Shown one piece after another: positions 11,937 to 23,303 of a DNA stretch of 64,000 bases. A model generated the notes under the pieces. The model saw nothing but the letters and a program-made list of their open reading frames with translations. It made no database searches and was not told the DNA's origin. Origin of the DNA: Procambarus clarkii (Eukaryota; Arthropoda; Malacostraca; Decapoda; Cambaridae); NCBI RefSeq assembly GCF_040958095.1, contig NC_091214.1, forward strand, positions 7,644,545 through 7,708,544, written 5' to 3'. Made by a program: the position numbers and the translations under genes. Within the stretch, counting starts at the first letter, position 1, and each line of letters starts with the position of its first letter.

Positions 11937-12515
11937 ATGGAGGATGATAAAGTAACAAGGTTTATTGACACTAGAGATGAACAGGTGCTGGAGGAGTGCA
12001 CCAAGGCACAGTTACAGGCAATAGCAGACCATTGTGGAATAAAGCTGAGATCTGCCAGAGTGGGAGAAAGAAGACTGGAGATAATGGCACAGCTCAGGGC
12101 ACGAGACGAAGCTTTGGGGGAGGAACGGCCCCAAACACCTGCTAGTGTGGGAGAACACCTGAGTATTGGTGGAAGCAGCAGGGGATCCAGCGGCAGCAGG
12201 CACAGCGTTAACCTGGAAATAATGAAGTTGCAGCTGGAAGCACAACTGAAGCGAGAAGAGCGAGAAGCACAGCAGCGCAAAGAAGAGCGAGAAGCAGAAG
12301 CACAACTGAAGCGTGAGGAGCGAGAAGCACAGCTGAAGCGTGAGGAGCGAGAAGCACAGCTACGCAGGGAAGAACAAGAGCGAGAAGCACAGCTACGCAG
12401 GGAAGAACAAGAGCGAGAAGCCCAGCTGCGCAGGGAAGAACACGAGCAAGAAGCTAGGATAAGACAGCAGGAGATAGAAGCCAACAAGGAGGTAGAGCTG
12501 AATGAGCTGAACTAG
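11937..12515 (+). CDS. gag: gag N-terminal coiled-coil protein, copy 2
   Basis: 192 codons; same start context as copy 1. The coiled-coil block is nine codons shorter (one AQQRKEERE repeat less), showing repeat-number slippage in this domain. It ends in TAG 12513-12515, overlapping the open -1 frame of the capsid ORF. Residue 34 is C where copy 1 has F. Confidence 0.75.
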   Translation: MEDDKVTRFIDTRDEQVLEECTKAQLQAIADHCGIKLRSARVGERRLEIMAQLRARDEALGEERPQTPASVGEHLSIGGSSRGSSGSRHSVNLEIMKLQLEAQLKREEREAQQRKEEREAEAQLKREEREAQLKREEREAQLRREEQEREAQLRREEQEREAQLRREEHEQEARIRQQEIEANKEVELNELN

Positions 12516-12556
12516 GACTAGGTGTACCTGCTCCGCCGCAACAGGAAGACCGACGA

Positions 12557-14755
12557 GTGAGGGAACGAGATCTGCCAGTCTTTGTGCCTAATGAAGCCGA
12601 AAGTTTCTTCGACCACTTCGAAAGGGTTGCAGCTTTGAAGAGGTGGCCGAGGGCGGAGTGGGCGGAGCTGGTTCAAGGGAGGCTCACAGGTGAAGCTCGT
12701 GAAGCCTACACTATGCTCGACTTCCAGGAATGCACCAACTACGATGCGGTAAAACGAGCTGTGCTCCATTCCTTCAAGCTTACGCCGGAATGTTACAGGA
12801 AGAGGTTCAGGGAATGTACCCGTACACCAGGGAAGTCTTATGCGGAGACGGCGAGGGACATGGAGAGAAAGTTACTTAAGTGGCTGGACTCTGAAGGAGC
12901 GAGGTCGGTTGAAGAGGTCAAGGAGCTAATGGTCATGGAAAAGTTTATGTCCGTGCTCTCTCCTGAGATCAGGGTGAGAGTAAAGGAGGCGGACATAAAG
13001 GACCTAAGGGCCGCAGCCGACAGAGCCGACATGTTAGAAGAAGCATTACGCCCACGCCGAGAGGGACAGCACCGACCACCCGTATACTCCGGAAGCAATA
13101 GGAATTATAGGAGGACGGATAGATGGAGGAGAGGAGCGGGTTCCCCCAAGTCCCACCTCTCAAGTTGGGACACCCGAGGATCAAAAGGTGCTGTAGAGCC
13201 GATAAAGAAGAACCAAGCGGAGAGCTCAGGAGCTGTTGCTGCGACAAAGGAGTCGACAAATGGTGCGAGAAAGACACAAGGAGCGACGGCCTCTGGAGGC
13301 AGCGCTAAGGCGAGTGGTGGTGGATGGTCTCCGGCGAGGGTCCGCTGCTACAACTGCGGAATAATCGGACACGTCGCGTGGGAATGCAGACGCCCTAAGC
13401 AGCGGGGGCATGTTGCTTTAGTGAGGTTCGAGGACCAGATGGCCGAGAGGGTGCGGGATGAACCCGTGCTGAGTGGGGAGAAGAGAATTCACCCATTCGT
13501 GTGTCAGGGAACCGTAAGGATGGGGGACGCAGACCCCATCCCAGTGAAAATATTGAGAGACACTGAGGCCGATTTTACCCTGGTGAGCGAAACCCTGTTC
13601 CCCGAGGGTTACGAGAGTACCAGTGTGGGGGTGGCAAGTGTGACCACTGTGGGAGGCCCAGTGAGGATGCCCCTACACCAGGTAACTTTGAATTCCGATT
13701 ATGGCTGCCAGACCCTTGTGGTGGGGGTCTGTACATCAATGCCCAAGATGGAGGCACAGGTCATCTTGGGAAATGACGCATGTGGAGGATATGTCCTCCC
13801 GAATCTCGTGAAAGGCGAGGAGTGCCTAGAGCAATACAGGGAAACGGGCGGAGAGTTGAACGCCTGTGAGGACGAGAAGGGAATCGCCCCGGTGGCGTTC
13901 CCAGTTTGTGCTGTGATGCCGAGACAGCGCGAGGAACAAGGAGGTTGTGGATCTGATGGGGCTGAGGAGACGTCCGACAGCCTGGGAATAGATCACCTCT
14001 TCATAGGACCCGGAGAACGAGCGGAGGGCGAAGGCAGCCCGAATGGTGAGTTGCAGGTGACCCTCACCAGTTCTCTAGGGGTAGACCGCACTCGTCTTGG
14101 AGAGTTGCAGCAGATGAAGTTCCCCGAATTGATTAGTGAGGCCAAAGGAGGACGTGTTGGTCCTGAGAAGGCTACCCATTTTTACATTCAAGACGGCATG
14201 CTGATGAGACAGTGGAGACCTGTGAGGATGGAGGCCGGAGAAGAGTCTCTAAGTACGAGGCACCAGGTAGTGTTGCCGGCCCAGTACAGAGCGGCCGTGT
14301 TGGACCTATCGCACTCCGTGGACTCTGCAGGTCACCTGGGGGTGACCAAGACGCTGCGAAGGATCAGGGATTATTTTTACTGGCCAGGTATGGACGCCGA
14401 GGTGAGGCGCTATTGTAAGACATGCTTACCGTGCCAGAGGGCCGGGAAGAGCCAATCCGCGATACCGAAGGCCCCATTGATCCCTGTTCCAGCGTTTGGG
14501 CCTGCATTCGAGCGTCTGTTAGTTGACGGGGTGGGTCCTTTGCCAAGGACGAAGCGAGGGAATACCTACCTGCTGACGATAATGTGTGCGTCCACCAGAT
14601 TTCCAGAAGCCGTCCCGATGCGACGTTTGACGTCGAAAGGAGTAGCCGGCCAACTACAACGATTTTTCTCTTGGGTGGGGATGCCCAGAGAGATTCAGAC
14701 AGACTGCGGAAGTATATTTCAGTCTAAGTGGTTCCGACAGACGGTGACAGGTTAG
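12557..14755 (+). CDS. gag-pol: Gag capsid / zinc knuckle / protease / integrase N-part, copy 2
   Basis: 732 codons ending at an in-frame TAG (14753-14755). The domains are those of copy 1: capsid, CCHC knuckle, DTEA protease site, HHCC integrase zinc domain. Here the integrase frame is intact across the place where copy 1 lost 4 bp, so the core continues to the second catalytic D (EIQTDCGSIF). The TAG lies between that D and the catalytic E, inside the integrase core, and translation in the same frame continues at 14756. Thus only one stop codon separates this ORF from the reverse transcriptase ORF. Confidence 0.88.
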   Translation: MRERDLPVFVPNEAESFFDHFERVAALKRWPRAEWAELVQGRLTGEAREAYTMLDFQECTNYDAVKRAVLHSFKLTPECYRKRFRECTRTPGKSYAETARDMERKLLKWLDSEGARSVEEVKELMVMEKFMSVLSPEIRVRVKEADIKDLRAAADRADMLEEALRPRREGQHRPPVYSGSNRNYRRTDRWRRGAGSPKSHLSSWDTRGSKGAVEPIKKNQAESSGAVAATKESTNGARKTQGATASGGSAKASGGGWSPARVRCYNCGIIGHVAWECRRPKQRGHVALVRFEDQMAERVRDEPVLSGEKRIHPFVCQGTVRMGDADPIPVKILRDTEADFTLVSETLFPEGYESTSVGVASVTTVGGPVRMPLHQVTLNSDYGCQTLVVGVCTSMPKMEAQVILGNDACGGYVLPNLVKGEECLEQYRETGGELNACEDEKGIAPVAFPVCAVMPRQREEQGGCGSDGAEETSDSLGIDHLFIGPGERAEGEGSPNGELQVTLTSSLGVDRTRLGELQQMKFPELISEAKGGRVGPEKATHFYIQDGMLMRQWRPVRMEAGEESLSTRHQVVLPAQYRAAVLDLSHSVDSAGHLGVTKTLRRIRDYFYWPGMDAEVRRYCKTCLPCQRAGKSQSAIPKAPLIPVPAFGPAFERLLVDGVGPLPRTKRGNTYLLTIMCASTRFPEAVPMRRLTSKGVAGQLQRFFSWVGMPREIQTDCGSIFQSKWFRQTVTG

Positions 14756-14758
14756 GGA

Positions 14759-16771
14759 GTGACTCAGATTCGGTCGTCGCCCTACCGACCGCAGTCGCAG
14801 GGGGCGATCGAAAGATTTCATTCCACCTTGAAGACCGTTCTGAGAGTATTCTGCGCAGAACAGGGGGCTGAGTGGGATGAGGCTGTATACCCCGCGTTAT
14901 TTGCCATACGTAACGCGGTGGTAGAATCATTAGGATTCTCACCTTTTCAGCTAGTGTATGGACACGAGGTGCGAAGTCCTCTGTCCATGCTGAGGGAACA
15001 ATGGACACCGGGAGCGACCGTGGGAACGGTGAATGAAGATGTCCAGAAGTTCAAAGAACGTCTCACTCTAGCGAAGGAACTAGCTGGGAAACACCTGAAG
15101 GAGGCGCAGCGTAAGATGTCGGAGTGGTACGACAAGAGAGCTACGCAGAGGGATTTCCAGGTCGGGTCCCAAGTGATGGTTTTGCTGCCAGGTAAAGGTA
15201 GGGTGACCGAGTCGCGGTTCGAGGGACCATACCAGGTGCTGCGGCGGTTGGGTCTAGTGTCGTACGAGATTGGGAAGCCGGACAGACCCCGAAAGAAACA
15301 GGTGTGTCACGTAGACCGCCTGAAACCTTTCTTCACTGTGGAAGGAGGAGCCGCCAGGCAGGACGGAACGATGACCCGAGAACCCCAGCAGAAGACGGTT
15401 CTGTGCGTACAGGTGGACCAAGAACTCCCGGAGGAGGAAGGAAAGTGGTCCAGGGCGGACGGCACCCGTCTCACCAACACTGAAAGTCTGGCGAAGATCA
15501 AGGACAAGCTACTACATCTGGAAGGGCAACAGAGAGCGGACCTGACGAACCTACTGAGAGAGAATGCCTCCCTCTTTACCGACGTGCCCCGACGACACAA
15601 GAGTGTGACGCACGAGGTCGAGGTGAGGGACGCCAGGCCCATCAAGCAGAGCGCGTATAGGGTGAGCCCGGAGAAGCGAGAGCTGATGAGAAAGGAGGTG
15701 GAGTACCTCCTTGAGAACGACTTTGCGGAGCCCAGTAAAAGTGAGTGGAGTTCCCCATGCTTGTTGGTGAGGAAAAGCGACGGAACCTACCGCTTTTGTA
15801 CAGATTACAGGAGGGTGAACTCCATCACAGTGGCTGATTCTCACCCCATGCCAAGAGTGAGCGATTGCATTGACCAGGTGGGCAGTGCACGGTACGTATC
15901 CAAGGTCGATCTGCTCAAGGGGTACTACCAGATCTCTTTGACTCCTGAGGCCAGGAAGATATCAGCTTTCGCAACTCCTGACGGGCTGTACCAGTATAAG
16001 GTGTTGCCTTTTGGAATGAAAAACAGCGGCAGCTGCTTCCAGCGTATGATGAATGAATTGCTAAGGGGTGCCCCAGGCTGCACAGTTTACATCGATGACA
16101 TCGTCGTGTACGCCGACGATTGGAAGACGCATCTGGAGAGACTCAGAGAATTGTTCAGAAGGCTAGAGGAGGCTAACTTGACTGTAAATTTGGCCAAGAG
16201 CGAGTTTGGGAAAGCTCACTTAGAGTACCTTGGTTTTGTCATTGGCCAAGGTGAAGTCACCCCTGTTGATCACAAAGTAACAGCCATTAAGGAATACCCC
16301 GTGCCCAGAACGCGTAAAGAGTTGCTAAGCTACCTCGGGATGATAGGGTACTATCGTGGGTTCTGCAGGAATTTCTCCACGGTAGCGCATCCCCTAACCG
16401 AGCTACTCTCCAAGAATGTACGATGGAGATGGGGAGAGGCCTGCCAAGAGTCTTTTGAAAAGACCAAGAAATTGTTGACGGAGGCCCCGGTATTAATATC
16501 TCCAGATTTTTCAGCCGGATTCATACTGTACGTAGACGCCAGCGTCGTTGGAATAGGGGCCATGTTGGCTCAAGAAAGGAGTGAAGTACATAGGCCAGTA
16601 GCGTTCTACTCGAAGAAGTTTGTAAAATACCAGCGGGCCTATAGCACCGTTGAGAAGGAGGCATTGGCGCTAGTTATGGCCCTGAAGCACTTTGATGTGT
16701 ACGTGGGAGGAGGGCGAGACCTGTTTTGGTATTCACAGATCACAACCCTCTCACCTTTTTATACAAAATGA
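14759..16771 (+). CDS. pol: integrase C-part / reverse transcriptase / RNase H, copy 2
   Basis: 670 codons, in frame with the preceding ORF after the TAG. It has the integrase catalytic E, a GPY/F-like module, reverse transcriptase with YIDD near residue 443, and RNase H. The RNase H site reads VDASVVGIG where copy 1 has VDASDVGIG, a difference next to the catalytic D. The frame is lost near 16725 exactly as in copy 1; the last RNase H residues run on in another frame to TAA 16888-16890. A shared defect at the same base means the two copies descend from one already damaged copy. Confidence 0.9.
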   Translation: MTQIRSSPYRPQSQGAIERFHSTLKTVLRVFCAEQGAEWDEAVYPALFAIRNAVVESLGFSPFQLVYGHEVRSPLSMLREQWTPGATVGTVNEDVQKFKERLTLAKELAGKHLKEAQRKMSEWYDKRATQRDFQVGSQVMVLLPGKGRVTESRFEGPYQVLRRLGLVSYEIGKPDRPRKKQVCHVDRLKPFFTVEGGAARQDGTMTREPQQKTVLCVQVDQELPEEEGKWSRADGTRLTNTESLAKIKDKLLHLEGQQRADLTNLLRENASLFTDVPRRHKSVTHEVEVRDARPIKQSAYRVSPEKRELMRKEVEYLLENDFAEPSKSEWSSPCLLVRKSDGTYRFCTDYRRVNSITVADSHPMPRVSDCIDQVGSARYVSKVDLLKGYYQISLTPEARKISAFATPDGLYQYKVLPFGMKNSGSCFQRMMNELLRGAPGCTVYIDDIVVYADDWKTHLERLRELFRRLEEANLTVNLAKSEFGKAHLEYLGFVIGQGEVTPVDHKVTAIKEYPVPRTRKELLSYLGMIGYYRGFCRNFSTVAHPLTELLSKNVRWRWGEACQESFEKTKKLLTEAPVLISPDFSAGFILYVDASVVGIGAMLAQERSEVHRPVAFYSKKFVKYQRAYSTVEKEALALVMALKHFDVYVGGGRDLFWYSQITTLSPFYTK

Positions 16772-16923
16772 AGAATTCCAACCAACGTCTGACGAGGTGG
16801 GCGTTGTTACTGCAAGAGTACTGGCTGGAAATCAAGCACATCAAAGGGAAGGACAACGTAGCAGCAGATGCCCTATCCCGTATACACTAACCAGACATGA
16901 CTCTTATTTTAAGGGGAGGGGTA

Positions 16924-19075
16924 TGTGACGGTGTTCCCCCCCTTATATTTCTCCCACGTCTGCAGTAAGAGTCATGTCCACTTTACCCAAGCGTTCTCTA
17001 CGTCGCAGGCATCAATTTGATATATGTGGAAGAGTGGAGTGTTCTCGGAGAGCCGAGAAATTTGTGAAACAATAATATTTTGGCCTGTGGTTTAGGCCCT
17101 TTAGGAAGCCAAGATGGCGCTGGCTCTCCTGTTTCCCCGCCAAAACGGTGTGACGTCAGTGACACCGGATTGGTCACCGACAGCAATGTGGCACCGGGAG
17201 CCAATGAAAACCTCCCGTGGCGAAAGTGACGTCACGAAGGAAGGGGGTCTGGGCAGCGCGCCGCGTTGGCGCCATCAGTCAGACACGACACGTCAAGGAG
17301 GTCGGACGTGCGATGATTGGTCCTGTCAGTTTGACAGTTGTTTCCCACTCACGTGGATTTACGCGTCACCTGAAGTCTGCCAGTACTCTGTGAGGTCTTC
17401 CTTAGTTCATGTGTTGAACCAGAGAGGGAATCGACGGTTATTGAGCAACAAGTTCTCCAGGACAGGTACTGTGCAAGAAGAAGTGAAGTCTGTGCAGTGA
17501 CGTAGGCGACGTCTGAGGCAGTTCACCCATTCGTGATGGCGTAGTGACTGACCAGAGCCACTGGGTAGCAGAGAAAGAAGAGGACTAGTTGGGAATCCGG
17601 ACGACTGCAGCCGAGAAGTAGGCGGGCAGCCGTAGCTGGGAGAAGTCGACGGCCAGGAGACCGACTCCAACCCTACAAGAAGTCGAGGAGGAGCACGGAC
17701 CTGCAGGGAAGAAGGCACGGAGACGACACGCTAACGGTGAGACAGCGAGTGGGTTCCTGGAGGACACGACTACGTGTGTGTGTGGGCGTTCCCGACACGA
17801 GGACCAGGAGCTACAACTCAACTCTCATCGGAGGATAGGTGGAAGTAGGTGTTTCTAGTTTCCCTCCCAATTCCCCTTTAGTCAGCTATATTATTTAGCC
17901 TGAGGATTTTGTATGTCGTGAGCAAGTCTCACCTATGTCACAGTAAGGCACCAGTGTGCAGAATAGTACTATCAAGAGTACTCACGATACTTATATATAT
18001 TATTATTGGTGTGTACAGGCACCCGGATTAAGTGATGAATTTACTGTGTTGAGAATTTTTTCATGAGACTTTGATGTGAACATATAGTGAGAAATTATAT
18101 ATAATATCATGTCAGTATTTGGAAGTTAGGCTATGTGCCCAGTAACTATTTATTTACCATTTATTGATGTCTGATTTATCTATATTATATATGTCTATGT
18201 TCGTGCATTGAATAACCATTTGCGAGTGCAGTGATTTATTGTGTTATCGCCCACGAAAGGAAGTACTGAGAACTCCAGTGTTAAATACTTCATAAGATAT
18301 CATTGAAATGAAGGGTAGTGTATAAAACCATTACAGTGAATTATTGTCGCATTTATTATAGAAACGATTGTTTGAGCCCAAGTACAGTGTAGCGAAATAA
18401 TACGTGCTATTGTTGCAAATATCGAGTGTGCGAACTTTTAGTGATCTTTGAGAACTTAAAGAAACAGCGCGCGTGCCGCTAGAGAAACAAGCAATAAACT
18501 TTCGCGCGGAAAGGGGGGCGCTCAGCTGATCGTGACATTGACGAGAGGGGGAGTGTTGCCACCGTAGTGAGTGCATAATATACGTGGGAACGACCGACTC
18601 CCGCCTGGATCAGCTGATTATTAATTGATATGACCTTGTGACATCTTTGAATGAATTTTTAAGTAAAATACAAAATACTTTTGTGTTTCTATCATCCCCT
18701 CCATTTATCTTGTGGCTATATTATACTTGAAAGCAAAGAGTGATAAAAGTAAGTACCTGCCTGATTCCTGATCTATTGAGTGTGACCTTGCCAAGGAAAC
18801 CACAATTCAACCAGTCCACTGACGTGTTACTGGACACCAAAAACACCAGTTGGCGACCTTGTGGTTAATAGTAAAGCCCTATTGTTGGGGCGGGCACATA
18901 ACAGTTAAGTGAACGAGTTGTGTTCCCACTCCTTCTCAATCAGAGGCCGGTTGGGATTGACTGGGATACACTCCTGGCGTGCAGTGGCGCCGTGAGGATA
19001 GAGTGAAGACCCGCAGGGCTACGGTGAGTGACATTGAAAGTATACTGTTGATCACCTAAGAGTAAGTATAAACCC

Positions 19076-19080
<5 letters not shown>
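16924..19080 (+). mobile_element. LTR 3 of the Gmr1-like Gypsy array
   Basis: 2157 bp, TGTGACGG...CCCCAACA, followed immediately by (TA)n at 19081. This right border fixes the 3' end of the LTR. Private differences are few, for example ACACTCC for ACTCTCC near 18969. Confidence 0.9.
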
Positions 19081-19147
<67 letters not shown>

Positions 19148-19158
19148 TATATATATAT
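19081..19158. repeat. (TA)n tract, right flank of the LTR array
   Basis: TA dinucleotide repeat with one AAA interruption. It begins at the last base of LTR 3. ATAT occurs on both sides of the array, compatible with a 4-bp target duplication, but this cannot be shown in a TA repeat. Confidence 0.9.
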
Positions 19159-19228
19159 GACAATGTCAGACCACGGAGGAAAGACATTCTTAATCACATT
19201 CTTAATCACGTGTTTATTTTCGTGATAT

Positions 19229-19286
<58 letters not shown>
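19159..19286. repeat. short spacer, (CA)n and (TA)n
   Basis: About 70 bp of non-repeat spacer, then an ACACAC run near 19229-19243 and (TA)n to 19286. No gene seen. Confidence 0.7.

Positions 19287-20180
<894 letters not shown>

Positions 20181-20236
<56 letters not shown>
20181..20236. repeat. (TA)n tract
   Basis: TA repeat between the tRNA-derived element and a PLE 5' fragment. Confidence 0.9.
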
Positions 20237-20238
<2 letters not shown>

Positions 20239-20349
20239 AAAATGAATTTTGGAGAATTGATCTTTGAATTACCATCAACAGTGAAAAGAAACGTAAGAAA
20301 GATAGAGAAAATTCGTGTTAGAATTATTATTCTTACTTTTTCGGTTATA

Positions 20350-20355
<6 letters not shown>
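20237..20355 (+). mobile_element. PLE family 1, 5' fragment
   Basis: Matches the first ~38 codons of the PLE ORF (ATG at 20242, [17 protein letters not shown]...). It is clearly more diverged than the other copies and is cut off by (TA)n at 20356. Confidence 0.8.

Positions 20356-20389
<34 letters not shown>
20356..20389. repeat. (TA)n tract
   Basis: Short TA repeat at the left edge of the PLE palindrome. Confidence 0.9.
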
Positions 20390-20392
<3 letters not shown>

Positions 20393-20542
20393 TATATTTT
20401 GGTAGCAGTCTTTCCTGTAGACATATATTATTAAATATGACCGAAAAAGTAAGATTAATAATTCTAACACGAATTTTCTCAATCTTTCGTACATTATGCT
20501 TCACTGTTGGAGGTAAATCGAAAATCAATTCTCCAAAATTCA
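20390..20542 (-). mobile_element. PLE family 1, tandem 5' start (pseudo-LTR part)
   Basis: Minus-strand start of a second PLE copy lying directly downstream of the full minus-strand PLE: start codon near 20542, about 51 codons, cut off by (TA)n at 20389. Together with the full copy it forms the tandem partial-copy structure typical of Penelope-like elements. Confidence 0.85.
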
Positions 20543-20553
20543 TTTTTATTTCT

Positions 20554-20606
20554 AGTCTGACGCGACACGGGCGCGTTTCGTAAAACTTATTACATTTTCA
20601 AAGACT
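20554..20606 (-). ncRNA. hammerhead-like fold upstream of PLE start
   Basis: On the minus strand: AGTCT (stem I), TTGAAAAT (core position), GTAA/TTAC stem II, GAAA, ACGCG/CGCGT stem III, then GTC before AGACT (stem I). The order and pairing are those of a type I hammerhead, but canonical core C3 and G8 are replaced and one U is added. Activity is not claimed. Confidence 0.45.
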
Positions 20607-20827
20607 TCACAAATACACAACTGATTAGAACTTGCGTTTCCCTGATTTTATATCTACATTTGAGTGAGGTGGGAAGGGTGATGTGGCATTACATTTGAGT
20701 GAGGTGGGAAGGATGATGTGGCATTAACACAAGACAGAACACTAGAGGATATTAATAGGGTATTAAAAGTATCAACACAAGACAGAACAGAAACAATGGG
20801 TATTGAATAGAAGTGTTTGTAGAAAGC

Positions 20828-23293
20828 CTATTGGTCCATATTTCTTGATGCTTCTATATTGGAGCGGAGTCTTGAGGTGGGTAGAATATAGTTGTGCAAT
20901 AATTGGCTGTTGATTGCTGGTGTTGACTTCTTGATGTGTAGTGCCTCGCAAACGTCAAGCCGCCTGCTATCGCTGTATCTATCGATGATTTCTGTGTTGT
21001 TTACTAGGATTTCTCTGGCGATGGTTTGGTTATGGGAAGAGATTATATGTTCCTTAATGGAGCCCTGTTGTTTATGCATCGTTAAACGCCTAGAAAGAGA
21101 TGTTGTTGTCTTGCCTATATACTGGTTTTTTTGGAGCTTACAGTCCCCAAGTGGGCATTTGAAGGCATAGACGACGTTAGTCTCTTTTAAAGCGTTCTGT
21201 TTCGTGTCTGGAGAGTTTCTCATGAGTAGGCTGGCCGTTTTTCTGGTTTTATAGTAAATCGTCAGTTGTATCCTCTGATTTTTGTCTGTAGGGATAACGT
21301 TTCTATTAACAATATCTTTCAGGACCCTTTCCTCTGTTTTATGAGCTGTGGAAAAGAAGTTCCTGTAAAATAGTCTAATAGGGGGTATAGGTGTTGTGTT
21401 AGTTGTCTCTTCGGAGGTTGCATGGCTTTTCACTTTCCTTCTTATGATGTCTTCGATGAAACCATTGGAGAAGCCGTTATTGACTAGAACCTGCCTTACC
21501 CTACAGAGTTCTTCGTCGACTTGCTTCCATTCTGAGCTGTGGCTGAGAGCACGGTCGACGTATGCGTTAACAACACTCCTCTTGTACCTGTCAGGGCAGT
21601 CGCTGTTGGCATTTAGGCACATTCCTATGTTTGTTTCCTTTGTGTAGACTGCAGTGTGGAAACCTCCGCCCTTTTCCATGACTGTTACATCTAGAAAAGG
21701 CAGCTTCCCATCCTTTTCCGTCTCGTAAGTGAAACGCAGCACGGAACTCTGCTCAAATGCCTCCTTCAGCTCCTGCAGATGTCTGACATCAGGTACCTGT
21801 GTAAAAATGTCGTCAACATACCTGCAGTATATGGCCGGTTTCAAGTTCATGTCGACTAAGACTTTTTGCTCGATGGTACCCATGTAGAAGTTTGCAAACA
21901 GGACAACTAGGGGAGAACCCATGGCGACCCCATCTACTTGCTTATACATGTGCCCATCCGGGCTCAAGAAGGGTGCCTCTTTAGTACAAGCTTGGAGTAG
22001 TTTCCTCAGAATACTTTCTGGCATGTCAAGAGGAGTACAGGCTGGATCACGATACACTCTGTCGGCTATCATTCCGATTGTCTCGTCCACAGGTACGTTG
22101 GTAAACAGCGATTCTACGTCCAACGAGGCTCTTATCCCTGTGGCCCGTGCGCCCCGCAGTAAGTCCACAAATTCCTTTGGAGACTTCAGGCTGAAGGCGC
22201 AAGGAACATAAGGAGTCAGCAGGCCGTTGAGTCGCTTCGCCAATCTGTACGTGGGTGTGGGTATCTGGCTAATGATTGGCCGAAGTGGGTTTCCAGGCTT
22301 GTGCGTCTTGACATTTCCATACGCATATCCAGGTTTATATTCCCCAATGATCTTTGGCAGGTGGAGTCCGGATTTCTTGGCGTTCACAGTTTCGATCAGT
22401 TTGTTGACCTTTGCTTTTAATTCGGCTGTAGTGTCCTTCGTTACCCTTTGGAACTTAGTTTGGTCAGAGAGTATGATGTTCATTTTCGCCAGATATTCGT
22501 CTTTTTTAAGAATGACATATATTGGCGACTTGTCACCTCTCCTGACAACTATCTCCTTGTTCTCACGAAGGCTTTTAGCTGCCGCTCTAAGCTCGGGGGA
22601 CAGTATGGTGCTTCTGTAGTTGCCTCGATTCTTTCCTCCTTCTGCAATAAGTTCTGCTTGTAAGGTATCTTTGGTAGTGACCTTCTTTTGTGTCTCGAGG
22701 TCGAATATGTCGTCCAACAGAATTTCCAACTCCACTTTCCGGGCCATTTCACTCGGTCTGGACATAACATGACAGTTTATGCCCAGATTTAGGAGAGTGA
22801 CTTGGTCCTCAGTGAGGTTAATTCCTGCAAGGTTCAGGAAGCCATCTCTTGGTCGTGGAATTGCCATGGGTCCTCCATATAATGTTGTTAGTTTCTTGAT
22901 AATCCTTGTTTCAGTGCTGAGGTGATGTTGGTCTGTGAGGATGTCGAGGTGTTGTTCAATGCGGGTACGGATACTATGGTCGATGTTGCTATTTCTCCAC
23001 TCGTTTGTAGCATGAAGTAGTTGCGTTTTGTTGTCTTTGATTTCATTCTCTGCCTTGTATATCTGATCACGAATCAGATCCTGGCGATATTTTATCGTGA
23101 AGGCTTGATTCCTTGCTGCTGGGTCGTGCACTTTAACATTAGTATATTTTGGTAGCAGTCTTTCCTGTAGACATATATTATTAAATATGACCGAAAAAGT
23201 AAGATTAATAATTCTAACACGAATTTTCTCAATCTTTCGTACATTATGCTTCACTGTTGGAGGTAAATCGAAAATCAATTCTCCAAAATTCAT
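20828..23293 (-). CDS. Penelope-like element polyprotein: reverse transcriptase + GIY-YIG endonuclease (full, left palindrome arm)
   Basis: 821 codons, no internal stop. The N-terminal 300 residues have no domain that I recognise. The reverse transcriptase spans about 330-600, with NVKTHKPGNPLRPIIS, SLDVESLFTNVP, GVAMGSPL and the catalytic YVDD in YCRYVDDIF (near 493). The C-terminal GIY-YIG nuclease lies near 700-800 (VVYAFKCPLGDC, QYIGKTTTSLSRRL). Role: target-primed reverse transcription and DNA nicking of the element. The length fits EN+ PLEs. One substitution changes GSPLGVL to GSPLVVL beside the GSPL motif, compared with the plus copy; it may impair activity. The 3' region is followed by a tandem restart of the element at 20542. 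Confidence 0.92.
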   Translation of the reverse strand: MNFGELIFDLPPTVKHNVRKIEKIRVRIINLTFSVIFNNICLQERLLPKYTNVKVHDPAARNQAFTIKYRQDLIRDQIYKAENEIKDNKTQLLHATNEWRNSNIDHSIRTRIEQHLDILTDQHHLSTETRIIKKLTTLYGGPMAIPRPRDGFLNLAGINLTEDQVTLLNLGINCHVMSRPSEMARKVELEILLDDIFDLETQKKVTTKDTLQAELIAEGGKNRGNYRSTILSPELRAAAKSLRENKEIVVRRGDKSPIYVILKKDEYLAKMNIILSDQTKFQRVTKDTTAELKAKVNKLIETVNAKKSGLHLPKIIGEYKPGYAYGNVKTHKPGNPLRPIISQIPTPTYRLAKRLNGLLTPYVPCAFSLKSPKEFVDLLRGARATGIRASLDVESLFTNVPVDETIGMIADRVYRDPACTPLDMPESILRKLLQACTKEAPFLSPDGHMYKQVDGVAMGSPLVVLFANFYMGTIEQKVLVDMNLKPAIYCRYVDDIFTQVPDVRHLQELKEAFEQSSVLRFTYETEKDGKLPFLDVTVMEKGGGFHTAVYTKETNIGMCLNANSDCPDRYKRSVVNAYVDRALSHSSEWKQVDEELCRVRQVLVNNGFSNGFIEDIIRRKVKSHATSEETTNTTPIPPIRLFYRNFFSTAHKTEERVLKDIVNRNVIPTDKNQRIQLTIYYKTRKTASLLMRNSPDTKQNALKETNVVYAFKCPLGDCKLQKNQYIGKTTTSLSRRLTMHKQQGSIKEHIISSHNQTIAREILVNNTEIIDRYSDSRRLDVCEALHIKKSTPAINSQLLHNYILPTSRLRSNIEASRNMDQ

Positions 23294-23303
23294 TTTTATT
23301 TCT

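Larger units (their letters stand above)
11837..16923 (+). mobile_element. internal region, copy 2, of the Gmr1-like Gypsy element
   Basis: 5087 bp, nearly identical to copy 1 throughout, with the same in-frame TAG in integrase, the same RNase H frame loss and the same gag split. Ends with the polypurine tract AAGGGGAGGGG before 16924. Confidence 0.9.
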
